Positions 7,997-14,088 of a DNA stretch of 16,179 nt are shown here, one piece after another. Source of the stretch: an uncultured Olegusella sp. (lineage in GTDB: Bacteria; Actinomycetota; Coriobacteriia; Coriobacteriales; Atopobiaceae). Under the pieces are notes generated by a model. That model saw only the letters and a program-made list of their open reading frames with translations, was not told the origin of the DNA and searched no databases. The stretch covers positions 1-16,179 of the forward strand of contig NZ_CAMXYY010000033.1 of assembly GCF_947253395.1 (NCBI RefSeq), given 5' to 3'. The translations under genes were made by a program, and so were the position numbers. The stretch's first letter is position 1. Each line of letters starts with the position of its first letter.

Positions 7997-8266
7997 TGCC
8001 AAACGCCACGTTCTACTTCATACCATTTCACTCCACGTGCCAAAAGCCACGTTCTATTTCACTTTTTTAGCCAAAAGCCACGTTTCATTTCACGCGGAAA
8101 AAATTTACCTGCGCAAACGTCAGGCCCTTTGAAATGGAATGTGGCTTTTGACATTTTTTCTGAAACGGAACGTGGCTTTTGACAAGCAGGACCACTTTGC
8201 TTGAAATGAAGCGTGGCGTTTGGCACGTGGAGCTGTGATATTTGAAATGATGTGTGGCGTTTGACA
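7997..8266. repeat. Array 1: seven 24-nt repeats in two opposed groups around a central core
   Basis: Seven 24-nt copies are visible. Three point left (7997-8020, 8038-8061, 8069-8092) and four point right (8130-8153, 8161-8184, 8202-8225, 8243-8266). In the rightward sense every copy begins TGAA, has GTGGC at positions 12-16, and ends TTTGRC plus A or T. Start-to-start distances are 41, 31, 61, 31, 41 and 41. Spacers are 7 or 17 nt, with 37 nt at the centre. The 7-nt flank plus unit end of the second copy (CTCCACGTGCCA, 8031-8042) is exactly inverted at the sixth (8221-8232). The array lies between the oppA and secG terminators. Short open frames here are low-complexity by-products of the repeats, not genes. 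Function unknown. Confidence 0.93.
8096..8113 (+). other. Central core motif of array 1
   Basis: GGAAAAAATTTACCTGCG sits in the 37-nt spacer between the two opposed repeat groups, 3 nt from the left group and 16 nt from the right group. A near-identical motif, GGAAAATTTGACCTGCG, occupies the same place in array 2 on the other strand. It is otherwise not a recognised site. Confidence 0.75.
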
Positions 8267-8288
8267 TGGCACAGAAACGCAGGGTATG

Positions 8289-8314
8289 AAAAACCCGCAG
8301 GAAGCTGCGGGTTT
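8289..8314 (-). terminator. Rho-independent terminator of secG
   Basis: A perfect 10-bp stem (8291-8300 with 8305-8314, loop 8301-8304) is preceded on the plus strand by AAAAA (8289-8293), so the minus-strand transcript of secG ends in the stem followed by TTTTT. It bounds array 1 on its right side. Confidence 0.85.
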
Positions 8315-8340
8315 AGACATACACGAGATATCAGCAGGGT

Positions 8341-8589
8341 TTAGATGGTGCCCAGGGGGAACGTCAGGGCCATGATTACGATACACAAACCAAAGACCAC
8401 CGCAGAAATGACAGTCAAACGGTCAAGATTCTTTTCCCAAACGGCAGAACCAGCAGCGGAATTGTACATGGAGCTTGCAATCATGTCAGAAACACCTGTA
8501 CCTTTGCCAGAGTGCATCAGGATAAGCAAAGCCGTGAACAAACCAGAAGCAAAAAGTAAAACAACGAGGATGATATTAAGCACGTTCAC
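8341..8589 (-). CDS. secG: Protein translocase subunit SecG
   Basis: An 82-residue small membrane protein of the SecYEG translocon. Two hydrophobic segments (about 3-25 and 57-77) are joined by a polar loop with HSGKGTGVSDMI and SAVWEKNLDRLT. The Gly-rich loop and the 'EKNLDRLT' stretch before the second segment are the classic SecG pattern, and the length is normal. The start is GTG at 8589, because AAGGAG lies 6 nt upstream; a longer frame to an ATG at 8646 lacks a ribosome site and would add a non-family N-terminus. It is a single-gene unit, with a strong terminator directly downstream, convergent with oppA across array 1 and divergent from the phosphatase gene at 8709. Confidence 0.92.
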   Translation of the reverse strand: MNVLNIILVVLLFASGLFTALLILMHSGKGTGVSDMIASSMYNSAAGSAVWEKNLDRLTVISAVVFGLCIVIMALTFPLGTI

Positions 8590-8708
8590 AAAAGACTCCT
8601 TCACGCGGTAGACACAACCGCACACCAACTCCAAGACGGATAGCATACAATTCTAGCAGAATAACATCTATTAGTGTTTGCCACATAGCTTCAAGATTAA
8701 GGATATAT

Positions 8709-9359
8709 ATGGCTTATTCAGCAGCGATTTTTGATTTGGATGGCACCATCTTAAATACCCTTGAGGACCTGTGGTCCTCGGTTAACTATGCCCTCGAGCT
8801 TCACAGCATACCCAAAAAAAGTCATGAAGAAACCCGCCGCAATCTAGGCAATGGTATGAAGTTTCTCATTGAACATTCAGTGCCTCTAAATACACCTGAG
8901 CCGTTAACACAACAAATCCTGACAGATTTCAAAGCTCATTATGCAGATCACTGCGCCGAGACAACTGCTCCCTATCCGGGTATATATGAGCTGCTTGATG
9001 CCTTGCACGCACACAATATCTGCTGCGCTGTGGTTTCTAACAAGGGCGATTTTGCTGTTCAGGAACTTGTGAAGCAGTACTTCTCTGGTAGGTTTGATAT
9101 TGCCGTTGGTGAGCGCGAAAGCGTGCGGCGCAAACCCGCTCCCGACATGGTACAGGCAGCACTCAAAAGTTTTGAACTCACACCTGCTGATTGTGTCTAC
9201 ATTGGCGACTCAGAGGTTGACATCGATACTGCTCGCAATACTGGCTGCGACTGCATTGTGGTGGATTGGGGTTTCCGTGACTATGACTTTTTGCGTGAGC
9301 ATGGAGCGCCACTTATTGTCAGCGACACAACGGCACTGCTACAGGCAATCCTCAGCTAG
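8709..9359 (+). CDS. HAD-superfamily phosphatase, phosphoglycolate phosphatase (Gph)-like
   Basis: A 216-residue cytosolic HAD hydrolase with an alpha-helical cap inserted after motif I (class I cap). Motif I is FDLDGT (nucleophile D9, acid/base D11), motif II is VVSNK (S110), motif III is RKPAPD (K142), and motif IV is GDSEVDID (D167, D171); all catalytic residues are present. The PGI...LLDAL segment and KPAPD are typical of the Gph/PGMB-like group, but exact substrate (phosphoglycolate, a sugar phosphate or pyrophosphate) cannot be set from sequence. AAGGA lies about 7 nt before the ATG. The gene stands alone, divergent from secG. Confidence 0.88.
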   Translation: MAYSAAIFDLDGTILNTLEDLWSSVNYALELHSIPKKSHEETRRNLGNGMKFLIEHSVPLNTPEPLTQQILTDFKAHYADHCAETTAPYPGIYELLDALHAHNICCAVVSNKGDFAVQELVKQYFSGRFDIAVGERESVRRKPAPDMVQAALKSFELTPADCVYIGDSEVDIDTARNTGCDCIVVDWGFRDYDFLREHGAPLIVSDTTALLQAILS

Positions 9360-9678
9360 TTGCAACTCAAAACCACAACGAAGCATGGCAGGGATAGCAC
9401 ACGCCACAGGTAGATGTGATTTGCGTATCCTACAAAACGCATAAGCAAAAAAGGAAACAACAAATTCTTGATATTCACAATGCCTTCAAAGGATGCTCAC
9501 TAAGGCATCATTTATGTTTATTTTTTGGGCAATCAACTGCGGATTTTGTATTTTTTCCTCAGAAAATCCCGCGAATATAACGCTTACCTATCGGTAAGTG
9601 GCTGTGCGTATAAAACTGGTAATTTCGGGCTACTATTGGAATATGGAAACATCACTCATCCGAGGAAAGGTGGCATAC
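9360..9678 (+). other. Gene-free stretch with three consecutive stem-loops upstream of the 102-residue gene
   Basis: Stem-loops: ATGCCTT / AAGGCAT (9480-9508, 15-nt loop, T-run at 9521-9526), GCGGATTTT / AAAATCCCGC with one bulged C (9539-9572, T-rich loop), and an 8-bp hairpin CGCTTACC-TATC-GGTAAGTG (9581-9600, one G-U). The first may serve as a weak terminator for the phosphatase gene. The third lies just upstream of TATAAA (9609-9614), a possible -10, and could be an operator. No short gene with a good ribosome site is seen. Confidence 0.4.
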
Positions 9679-9987
9679 ATGGGCAAGAAAGCTGCTGAGG
9701 CACTCGAGATTAATTACGACGAGCTCGCCGACTATCTGCACTGCAATCACTCAGTGTATATGAAGGTCGACGGCAATGTCTATTATCTGACCGACGTTAA
9801 CTTCGAGTCGTGGCGTGCACAGGACACCAGCAGGCGTAATAGCAAGAATCACTTTGTAGATTGTAGCCCTTTGGTACCTACAGTCGATGAGTTCTTGGCT
9901 CTTCCCTTCATTCACGGCAAAACCATCAAGGATGTCTTCTCTGATTCCACGTTCTATGCGTCTCTTTCGAATGAAAAGAGTGCGTAA
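9679..9987 (+). CDS. Hypothetical 102-residue protein
   Basis: I do not recognise this protein. From ATG 9679 it has 102 residues, no membrane segment and no signal peptide, so it is probably cytosolic. It has NYDELADYLHCNHSVYMKVDGNVYYLTDVNFESWR (key residues: two Cys, one at about 19 and one near 62; several Tyr), then a polar RRNSKNHFVD stretch and a C-terminal VDEFLALPFIHGKTIKDVF helix-like part. A purine-rich GGAAAGGTGG precedes this ATG; in-frame starts at 9598 (GTG) and 9643 (ATG) have weaker sites. Codon use (GCC, GAG, AAG present) looks native. The ending LPFIHGKTIKDVF suggests a compact alpha/beta fold, but no function is offered. Confidence 0.72.
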   Translation: MGKKAAEALEINYDELADYLHCNHSVYMKVDGNVYYLTDVNFESWRAQDTSRRNSKNHFVDCSPLVPTVDEFLALPFIHGKTIKDVFSDSTFYASLSNEKSA

Positions 9988-10031
9988 GAAAAGCGTATCG
10001 TCGCTTTACACAAAGTTCTAAAACGACTCGG

Positions 10032-10057
10032 GGTCCGCTGGCGTAAGTCAGCGGACC
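10032..10057 (+). terminator. Stem-loop, likely terminator of the 102-residue gene
   Basis: A perfect 9-bp stem GGTCCGCTG / CAGCGGACC with an 8-nt loop (10041-10048). GACT (10025-10028) and AGTC (10060-10063) can extend it past an internal loop. The following T-tract is poor (TTAGTCAT), so termination strength is uncertain. It bounds array 2 on the left. Confidence 0.55.
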
Positions 10058-10068
10058 TTAGTCATAAG

Positions 10069-10300
10069 TTCGATAGATGGTTCGTTTTTCGAGCTGCCAC
10101 ATTTCGAGCTGCCACAATTTCGATAGATGGTTCATGTTTCGAGCGATGATCCCATAGATGGTTCGAGTTTCGACGCCTCAAACAAAAGATGGTTCGAGTT
10201 TCGAGATGAGTGAGCATAAAACCGCAGGTCAAATTTTCCTCTAGACCGAGAAACGAACCATCTATCGAAAAGCGGTACGAAGGATGAACCATCTATGGTG
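10069..10300. repeat. Array 2: six 24-nt repeats in two opposed groups around a central core
   Basis: Four copies point right (10069-10092, 10119-10142, 10150-10173, 10181-10204) and two point left (10246-10269, 10277-10300). All share AGATGGTTC at positions 7-15 and TCG near the inner end; most start TTCGAT or a variant. Start-to-start distances are 50, 31, 31, 65 and 31. The 50-nt step includes an exact 15-bp tandem duplication TTTCGAGCTGCCACA (10087-10101 and 10102-10116), i.e. unit end plus spacer. The first half of the fourth copy has diverged. The word differs from array 1, but unit length, 7-nt spacing and layout match. It lies between two convergent genes and two stem-loops. Open frames here are by-products of the repeats. 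Confidence 0.92.
10223..10239 (-). other. Central core motif of array 2
   Basis: On the minus strand this reads GGAAAATTTGACCTGCG, matching the array 1 core except for two fewer A and one extra G. It lies 6 nt from the two-copy group and 18 nt from the four-copy group. In both arrays the GGAAAA end faces the smaller group and the CTGCG end faces the four-copy group. Confidence 0.75.
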
Positions 10301-10312
10301 TGTAGCGCGCCT

Positions 10313-10330
10313 GCACTCACGCACTCACGC
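10313..10330. repeat. Short tandem repeat GCACTCAC x2
   Basis: GCACTCAC occurs twice in tandem (10313-10320, 10321-10328), followed by GC. It lies between array 2 and the stem-loop at 10331 and is a minor simple repeat with no evident role. Confidence 0.6.
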
Positions 10331-10355
10331 TGTGCCCTCTCTAACCGAGGGCACA
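10331..10355 (-). terminator. Stem-loop at the 3' end of the hydrogenase gene
   Basis: A perfect 9-bp stem TGTGCCCTC / GAGGGCACA with a 7-nt loop (10340-10346). It is 45 nt past the hydrogenase stop on the minus strand. There is no T-run after it in either direction, so it may be a transcript-end stabiliser rather than a classic terminator. Confidence 0.45.
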
Positions 10356-10399
10356 TTAAACACAAGCTCTGCTTGAGTACATCTCTGTGCACAAATTAC

Positions 10400-11971
10400 T
10401 TATTCAGCATCAAAATCAGCTGTGAGGCTCTCCAGATGGTCAAGATACTTATTTTCGGTAGCAAACTTGTGCGGCGACCTCTTGGCATAACGTTTAACTG
10501 CAGAGGCTGACTTCTTAATCTGTACCAAAGTACCAGGACCAGCCACACAACCACCCGGACAGGCCATACCTTCCAATAGATGACCGGGATATTTACCTTT
10601 GATGGCATCTTTCATCATCTGGCGGCACTCATCAAGACTCTCAGCATTTGCGATAGCTATCTCACGATCGGGATACTTATCATGAATGGCATTAACGACC
10701 GCGTTTGCAACGCCACCTGCGACCGCAAAGTTGCGACCATCAGCGCTCGCAACGTCAAAATCGCTCTTATTGTCATCATGCAAGCTAAGGTAATCGATAT
10801 CCTTGGCTTCCATCATGCCTGCCATTTCCTCAAAGGTCAAAACAAAATCAACCTCAGAGCGAACAGACTTGCGAAGCGCTTCGCCCTTCTTTGCTGCGCA
10901 AGGCCCTACAAAAACTATCTTTGCGTGGGGATGTTGACTTCGAATCATACGCGCGGTCAAAACCATCGGGGTTAGTGCCATTGAAATAGCTTCTTTGTGC
11001 TCGGGGAATTCTTTCTTTGCCATAGAAGCCCATGCAGGACAACAGGATGTGCCCATAAACGGCAGTCTGTCAGGTACTTCAGAAAGGTAATCCTCGGCTT
11101 CCTGCACCGTACAGAGGTCGGCCCCTAAAGCAACTTCCTCGACACCCGAGAAGCCCAATAGCTTGAAGGCTTCACGCAGCTTGCCAACATTGCCTTTACC
11201 GCCAAATTGACCAACAAAGGCAGGTGCAACCGCAGCAATCACTTCTTCTCCCTGAAGAATAGAGAAGATAACCTGCGCAATCTGACTCTTATCGGCAATA
11301 GCACCAAAGGGACAGTTAATGAGGCACTGACCACAAGAAACGCACTTGTCATAATCAATTTCAGCACGCCCGTGCTCATCAGAACCTATGCAGTGCATAC
11401 CGCAGGCATCAGCGCAGGGACGCACGTGACGATGAATTGCTTGGTAAGGACAAATCTGAACGCAACGACTGCACTTGATGCAAAGGTCTTGATCGATAAC
11501 TGCACGCTTGTTGTGAAACGAAATCGCCTGCTTGGGACAAATCTCGCGGCACGGATGGGCAAGGCAGCCCTGACAGCTGTTGGTGACTTCATACACATTA
11601 TCTTTGCAAGCATTGCAAGCAAAATTGATAACATTAATCAGCGGCGGCTTATAGTAATCCAAGCCGTTAGTTGTAGCTTCTCTGATGCCCTCAGAAACAC
11701 GGCGAGGCTTATCAACACCTTGCAGAGGCAAGCCCATAGCTAGACGAATACGTTCAGAAATAATAGCACGCTCAAGAAACACTGACTCGCGATAAGTAGC
11801 TACATCACCAGGTAAAATCTTGTATGGTAGATTGTCGAATTCATCATCAAAATATTCATCACCACTTTCAGGATGATTCGGGATGCTATAGCAAATCTTT
11901 GCGACTTCACGAAACACATCACGCCTAATTTTAGTTAGGTTGGTGTACACGCCACGCATGGTATCAGCCAT
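10400..11971 (-). CDS. [FeFe] hydrogenase, group-B-like, with ferredoxin-type clusters
   Basis: A 523-residue cytosolic enzyme expected to interconvert protons and H2. The N-terminal part has Cys-rich cluster motifs: C133-xx-C-x4-C141-xxx-C145-P, then C164-xx-C-xx-C-xxx-C174-P, then C210-xx-C-xx-C-xxx-C220-P, with extra Cys at 119, 122, 186, 190 and 194. The H-cluster motifs follow: TSCCPAW (C310 as proton-relay Cys, C311 ligand), GPCAAKK (C358) and MACPGGC (C471, C475). TSCCPAW and GPC in place of MPC match group B rather than the classic group A enzyme. The start at 11971 is chosen for GGGGAGAGG 5 nt upstream; a frame from 12007 lacks a site. It follows the pseudouridine synthase by 48 nt. 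No maturase (HydE/F/G) is in the window. It could be a sensory relative, but all ligands are present. Confidence 0.9.
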   Translation of the reverse strand: MADTMRGVYTNLTKIRRDVFREVAKICYSIPNHPESGDEYFDDEFDNLPYKILPGDVATYRESVFLERAIISERIRLAMGLPLQGVDKPRRVSEGIREATTNGLDYYKPPLINVINFACNACKDNVYEVTNSCQGCLAHPCREICPKQAISFHNKRAVIDQDLCIKCSRCVQICPYQAIHRHVRPCADACGMHCIGSDEHGRAEIDYDKCVSCGQCLINCPFGAIADKSQIAQVIFSILQGEEVIAAVAPAFVGQFGGKGNVGKLREAFKLLGFSGVEEVALGADLCTVQEAEDYLSEVPDRLPFMGTSCCPAWASMAKKEFPEHKEAISMALTPMVLTARMIRSQHPHAKIVFVGPCAAKKGEALRKSVRSEVDFVLTFEEMAGMMEAKDIDYLSLHDDNKSDFDVASADGRNFAVAGGVANAVVNAIHDKYPDREIAIANAESLDECRQMMKDAIKGKYPGHLLEGMACPGGCVAGPGTLVQIKKSASAVKRYAKRSPHKFATENKYLDHLESLTADFDAE

Positions 11972-12019
11972 GGTTGCCTCTCCCCTTTGCCGTATTTCTT
12001 TCCCCATTCTTAATGTCTA

Positions 12020-12928
12020 TTATGACGCAGTAAAGCCCAGCTTGGCAAAGCGTTTTGGGAAAGCGGTTTTGAGCTGAATATATTGCTGAGTGACTGGATG
12101 CTCAAACTCCTCACGCCAAGCGTGAAGCATCAAACCATCAGGATGCGGCGCACCACCATAAAGGCTATCTCCTAGCAAAGGAAAGCCCACAGAAGCAAGA
12201 TGTACTCGAATTTGATGCCGGCGTCCAGAAAGCAGCTCAAGTTCCAGTAAGCTCAAACCCTTGCAGCGTTGGAGTACACAGACACGAGTATGCGCTTCTT
12301 TTCCATGGGAATGTATACGCATGCGATGAGCATTATGACGATCGCGACCGATAGCTGCATCTATCTGACGAATGCGCGAGGGGAAATCACCTGTAACCAC
12401 GGCCAAATAGCGTTTATGCAAAGCATTGCTTGCCACTAGCGCATCAAAGGCAGGTTGGAACTCCTCAGTAAGAGAAAATATCACCAATCCCGTAGTTGCC
12501 ACATCGAGACGCTGGATTGCCTGAGGTCGCACAGTATAACCCTGTGTGTATAAATACTCTGTAACTTGCTCGCTCAGATTGGGAGCTCCTGTCCCATCTC
12601 CATGCACCAAAATACCCGCAGGTTTATCGACTGAAAGAAAAAACGCATCTGCCTCAAGCAAAGAAAAGCCTTTCGCCGCAGATGGATCCAGCTGCTGCAC
12701 TGGTTTTACAGCAAGCTGAAGCGTCACTTCTTCCCAAGAATTGAGCCTGTCCTCAGGATGCAGAACCTGCTCTGCCAAACGCAGGCGTCCGTCCGCAAAG
12801 ATGCGCTGAGTCTGCCGCCTAGAAACTCCTGCTGTCGCAAGAAGTTGGCCTGCCAACATCTCCCTTGTGGGTATAAAGCGTAGCTGCTCTCCATCAGAGA
12901 TCACACGAAATGCCTGAGTTTTGCTCAT
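12020..12928 (-). CDS. RNA pseudouridine synthase, RluA family
   Basis: A 302-residue cytosolic enzyme that isomerises uridine in rRNA or tRNA. An S4-like N-terminal part (about 18-72, with SRRQTQRIFADGRLRL) precedes the catalytic domain. Motif I LSVDKPAGILVHG is at about 98-110. Motif II is IQRLDVATTGLVIF with the catalytic Asp142. Motif III is GRRHQIRVHLASVGFPLLGDSLYG. In most relatives motif II reads HRLD; here Gln replaces His, which is seen in some members and does not touch the Asp. Target site (RluC/RluD-like or other) cannot be assigned. AGGAG overlaps the lysR stop (TAG 12939-12937), 8 nt ahead of this gene, so the two are coupled. Confidence 0.9.
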   Translation of the reverse strand: MSKTQAFRVISDGEQLRFIPTREMLAGQLLATAGVSRRQTQRIFADGRLRLAEQVLHPEDRLNSWEEVTLQLAVKPVQQLDPSAAKGFSLLEADAFFLSVDKPAGILVHGDGTGAPNLSEQVTEYLYTQGYTVRPQAIQRLDVATTGLVIFSLTEEFQPAFDALVASNALHKRYLAVVTGDFPSRIRQIDAAIGRDRHNAHRMRIHSHGKEAHTRVCVLQRCKGLSLLELELLSGRRHQIRVHLASVGFPLLGDSLYGGAPHPDGLMLHAWREEFEHPVTQQYIQLKTAFPKRFAKLGFTAS

Positions 12929-12936
12929 TGCAGCTC

Positions 12937-13893
12937 CTAGAGAGGACCTTCTGCCGACCAGCCCTTGCCATCTCTCACTTTGGCTTGGAGCAAATCATAA
13001 AAGGCCGTCACGATAGACCAGGTATGGGGAGATTTGCGCCACGCAACACAGATGGGATACTTTGCACCCTCACCGAGGTCTATGAGACGCATACCCGCTT
13101 CTGCTGAGTTGGGAAAACTCGTGTAAGCCAGCTCAGATGAGCAAAAACAAGCGCCCACCCCACGGTATGCCAGTGCCACCAAGGTTTCAGCATTTTTAGA
13201 AATGACACGCACATCAGGATGGATGTTTTCGCGACGAAAAGCCTGGCGAGGTACTGCCCCCGGTATATCTCCATCTCCTACCAGCAAAAACGGCAGCTTT
13301 TCTAGTGCTTTGAGACCCCCTTCTTTTGCCGCTTCTGCCACTACTTCTTCTACGCGACCAGGATAGTAGCGTTCAAGCAAATCTTGACGACAAAGCAGCA
13401 TAACTGCCTCATCGTACAAATCTTGCACCACCAATCCCTGTGCATCGGGTTCGATGGTTGCAACAACCATGTCAACGCGCCCTTCACGCAACAACTGTAC
13501 TAAGTCTTGGTTTTCACTCTCATACAAGCTGACCGTAATTTGAGGATAGCGAAGCTGAAAACTGGCGATAGCACGTGGCATGATAATATGGCCGCGCGTA
13601 GACGCCACCCCAACACGCAAAAGACCACGCTGATTGCCAGAAATATCGCGAAACTCCTGCTCCATCACGCGACGTTTGGTTTGGAAATGCCGCGCATATT
13701 CAAGAAATTCTTCACCGGCATATGTCAGCGCCAAAGGCACATGACGATCGACAAGTCTCACATGCAACTCACGCTCAAGGCCAGCGATATGCGCAGATAA
13801 GGTTTGCTGGGTTACGTTGAGCCGTTCGGCTGCACGAGTAAAACTAAGCTCTTCTGCAACTGCAATAAAATAATCAAAGGAGCTAAAGTTCAT
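12937..13893 (-). CDS. LysR-family transcriptional regulator
   Basis: A 318-residue LysR-type regulator. The N-terminal winged helix-turn-helix is plain: FDYFIAVAEELSFTRAAERLNVTQQTLSAHIAGLERELHVRL (helix-turn-helix about 18-37), followed by a linker helix and an effector-binding domain (about 92-300) that starts LLRVGVAST. Length is normal. The ATG is preceded by GGGGAG. It is divergent from a NhaC-type antiporter gene at 14089, a layout in which LysR proteins often control the neighbour; it also heads a leftward unit with the pseudouridine synthase and probably the hydrogenase. Effector unknown. Confidence 0.93.
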   Translation of the reverse strand: MNFSSFDYFIAVAEELSFTRAAERLNVTQQTLSAHIAGLERELHVRLVDRHVPLALTYAGEEFLEYARHFQTKRRVMEQEFRDISGNQRGLLRVGVASTRGHIIMPRAIASFQLRYPQITVSLYESENQDLVQLLREGRVDMVVATIEPDAQGLVVQDLYDEAVMLLCRQDLLERYYPGRVEEVVAEAAKEGGLKALEKLPFLLVGDGDIPGAVPRQAFRRENIHPDVRVISKNAETLVALAYRGVGACFCSSELAYTSFPNSAEAGMRLIDLGEGAKYPICVAWRKSPHTWSIVTAFYDLLQAKVRDGKGWSAEGPL

Positions 13894-13993
13894 AGAGGTC
13901 TCCCCTTACTCGAACACATATCTGAATCCCTGTTGAGCAACATACTGAGCTTTACGTGGCGCTTTTTGACACTTTTTTTGCACAAATAATTCT

Positions 13994-14006
13994 TGTATAT
14001 AGTACA
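13994..14006. promoter_or_regulatory. Candidate LysR operator in the lysR/nhaC gap
   Basis: TGTATATAGTACA is an interrupted palindrome (TGTA-N5-TACA) with the T-N11-A frame typical of LysR sites. It lies about 13 nt upstream of the -35 of the nhaC promoter, a normal place for an activator. Assignment to this LysR is an inference from position. Confidence 0.35.
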
Positions 14007-14018
14007 TCTAAATACAGT

Positions 14019-14047
14019 TTGACTCAATGTTCTCATGCGGCAACAAT
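14019..14047 (+). promoter_or_regulatory. Promoter of the NhaC-family gene
   Basis: TTGACT (14019-14024) and AACAAT (14042-14047) are separated by 17 nt. Transcription would start near 14054, leaving about 35 nt before the ATG at 14089 and including the ribosome site AAGGGGA. Confidence 0.55.
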
Positions 14048-14088
14048 AGCCCTATGCGTAAGAGTATCAATTGAAGGGGACTTGCCGC

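Noticed and set aside
7997..8266. CRISPR array
   Set aside because: Spacers are only 7 or 17 nt, repeats switch orientation in the middle, and no cas gene is in the window.
7997..8266. Paired ends of a Tn7/Mu-like transposon (3 + 4 opposed transposase sites)
   Set aside because: The copy numbers look similar, but there is no cargo, no transposase and no target duplication, and array 2 shares the centre rather than the end sequences, the opposite of what transposon ends would show.
7950..8386. Open frames of 60-88 codons on both strands across array 1, with recurring short peptides such as AKSHVSFH and CQKPHSISK
   Set aside because: They are translations of the 24-nt repeats, overlap on both strands, lack ribosome sites and cross a terminator; they are by-products, not genes.
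10223..10239. TTGACC inside the array 2 core as a -35 promoter element
   Set aside because: No -10 at 16-18 nt, and the array 1 core lacks TTGACC.
10062..10392. Open frames of 76-86 codons on the minus strand across array 2
   Set aside because: Same reason: repeated motifs come from the DNA repeats and no ribosome site or family signal is present.
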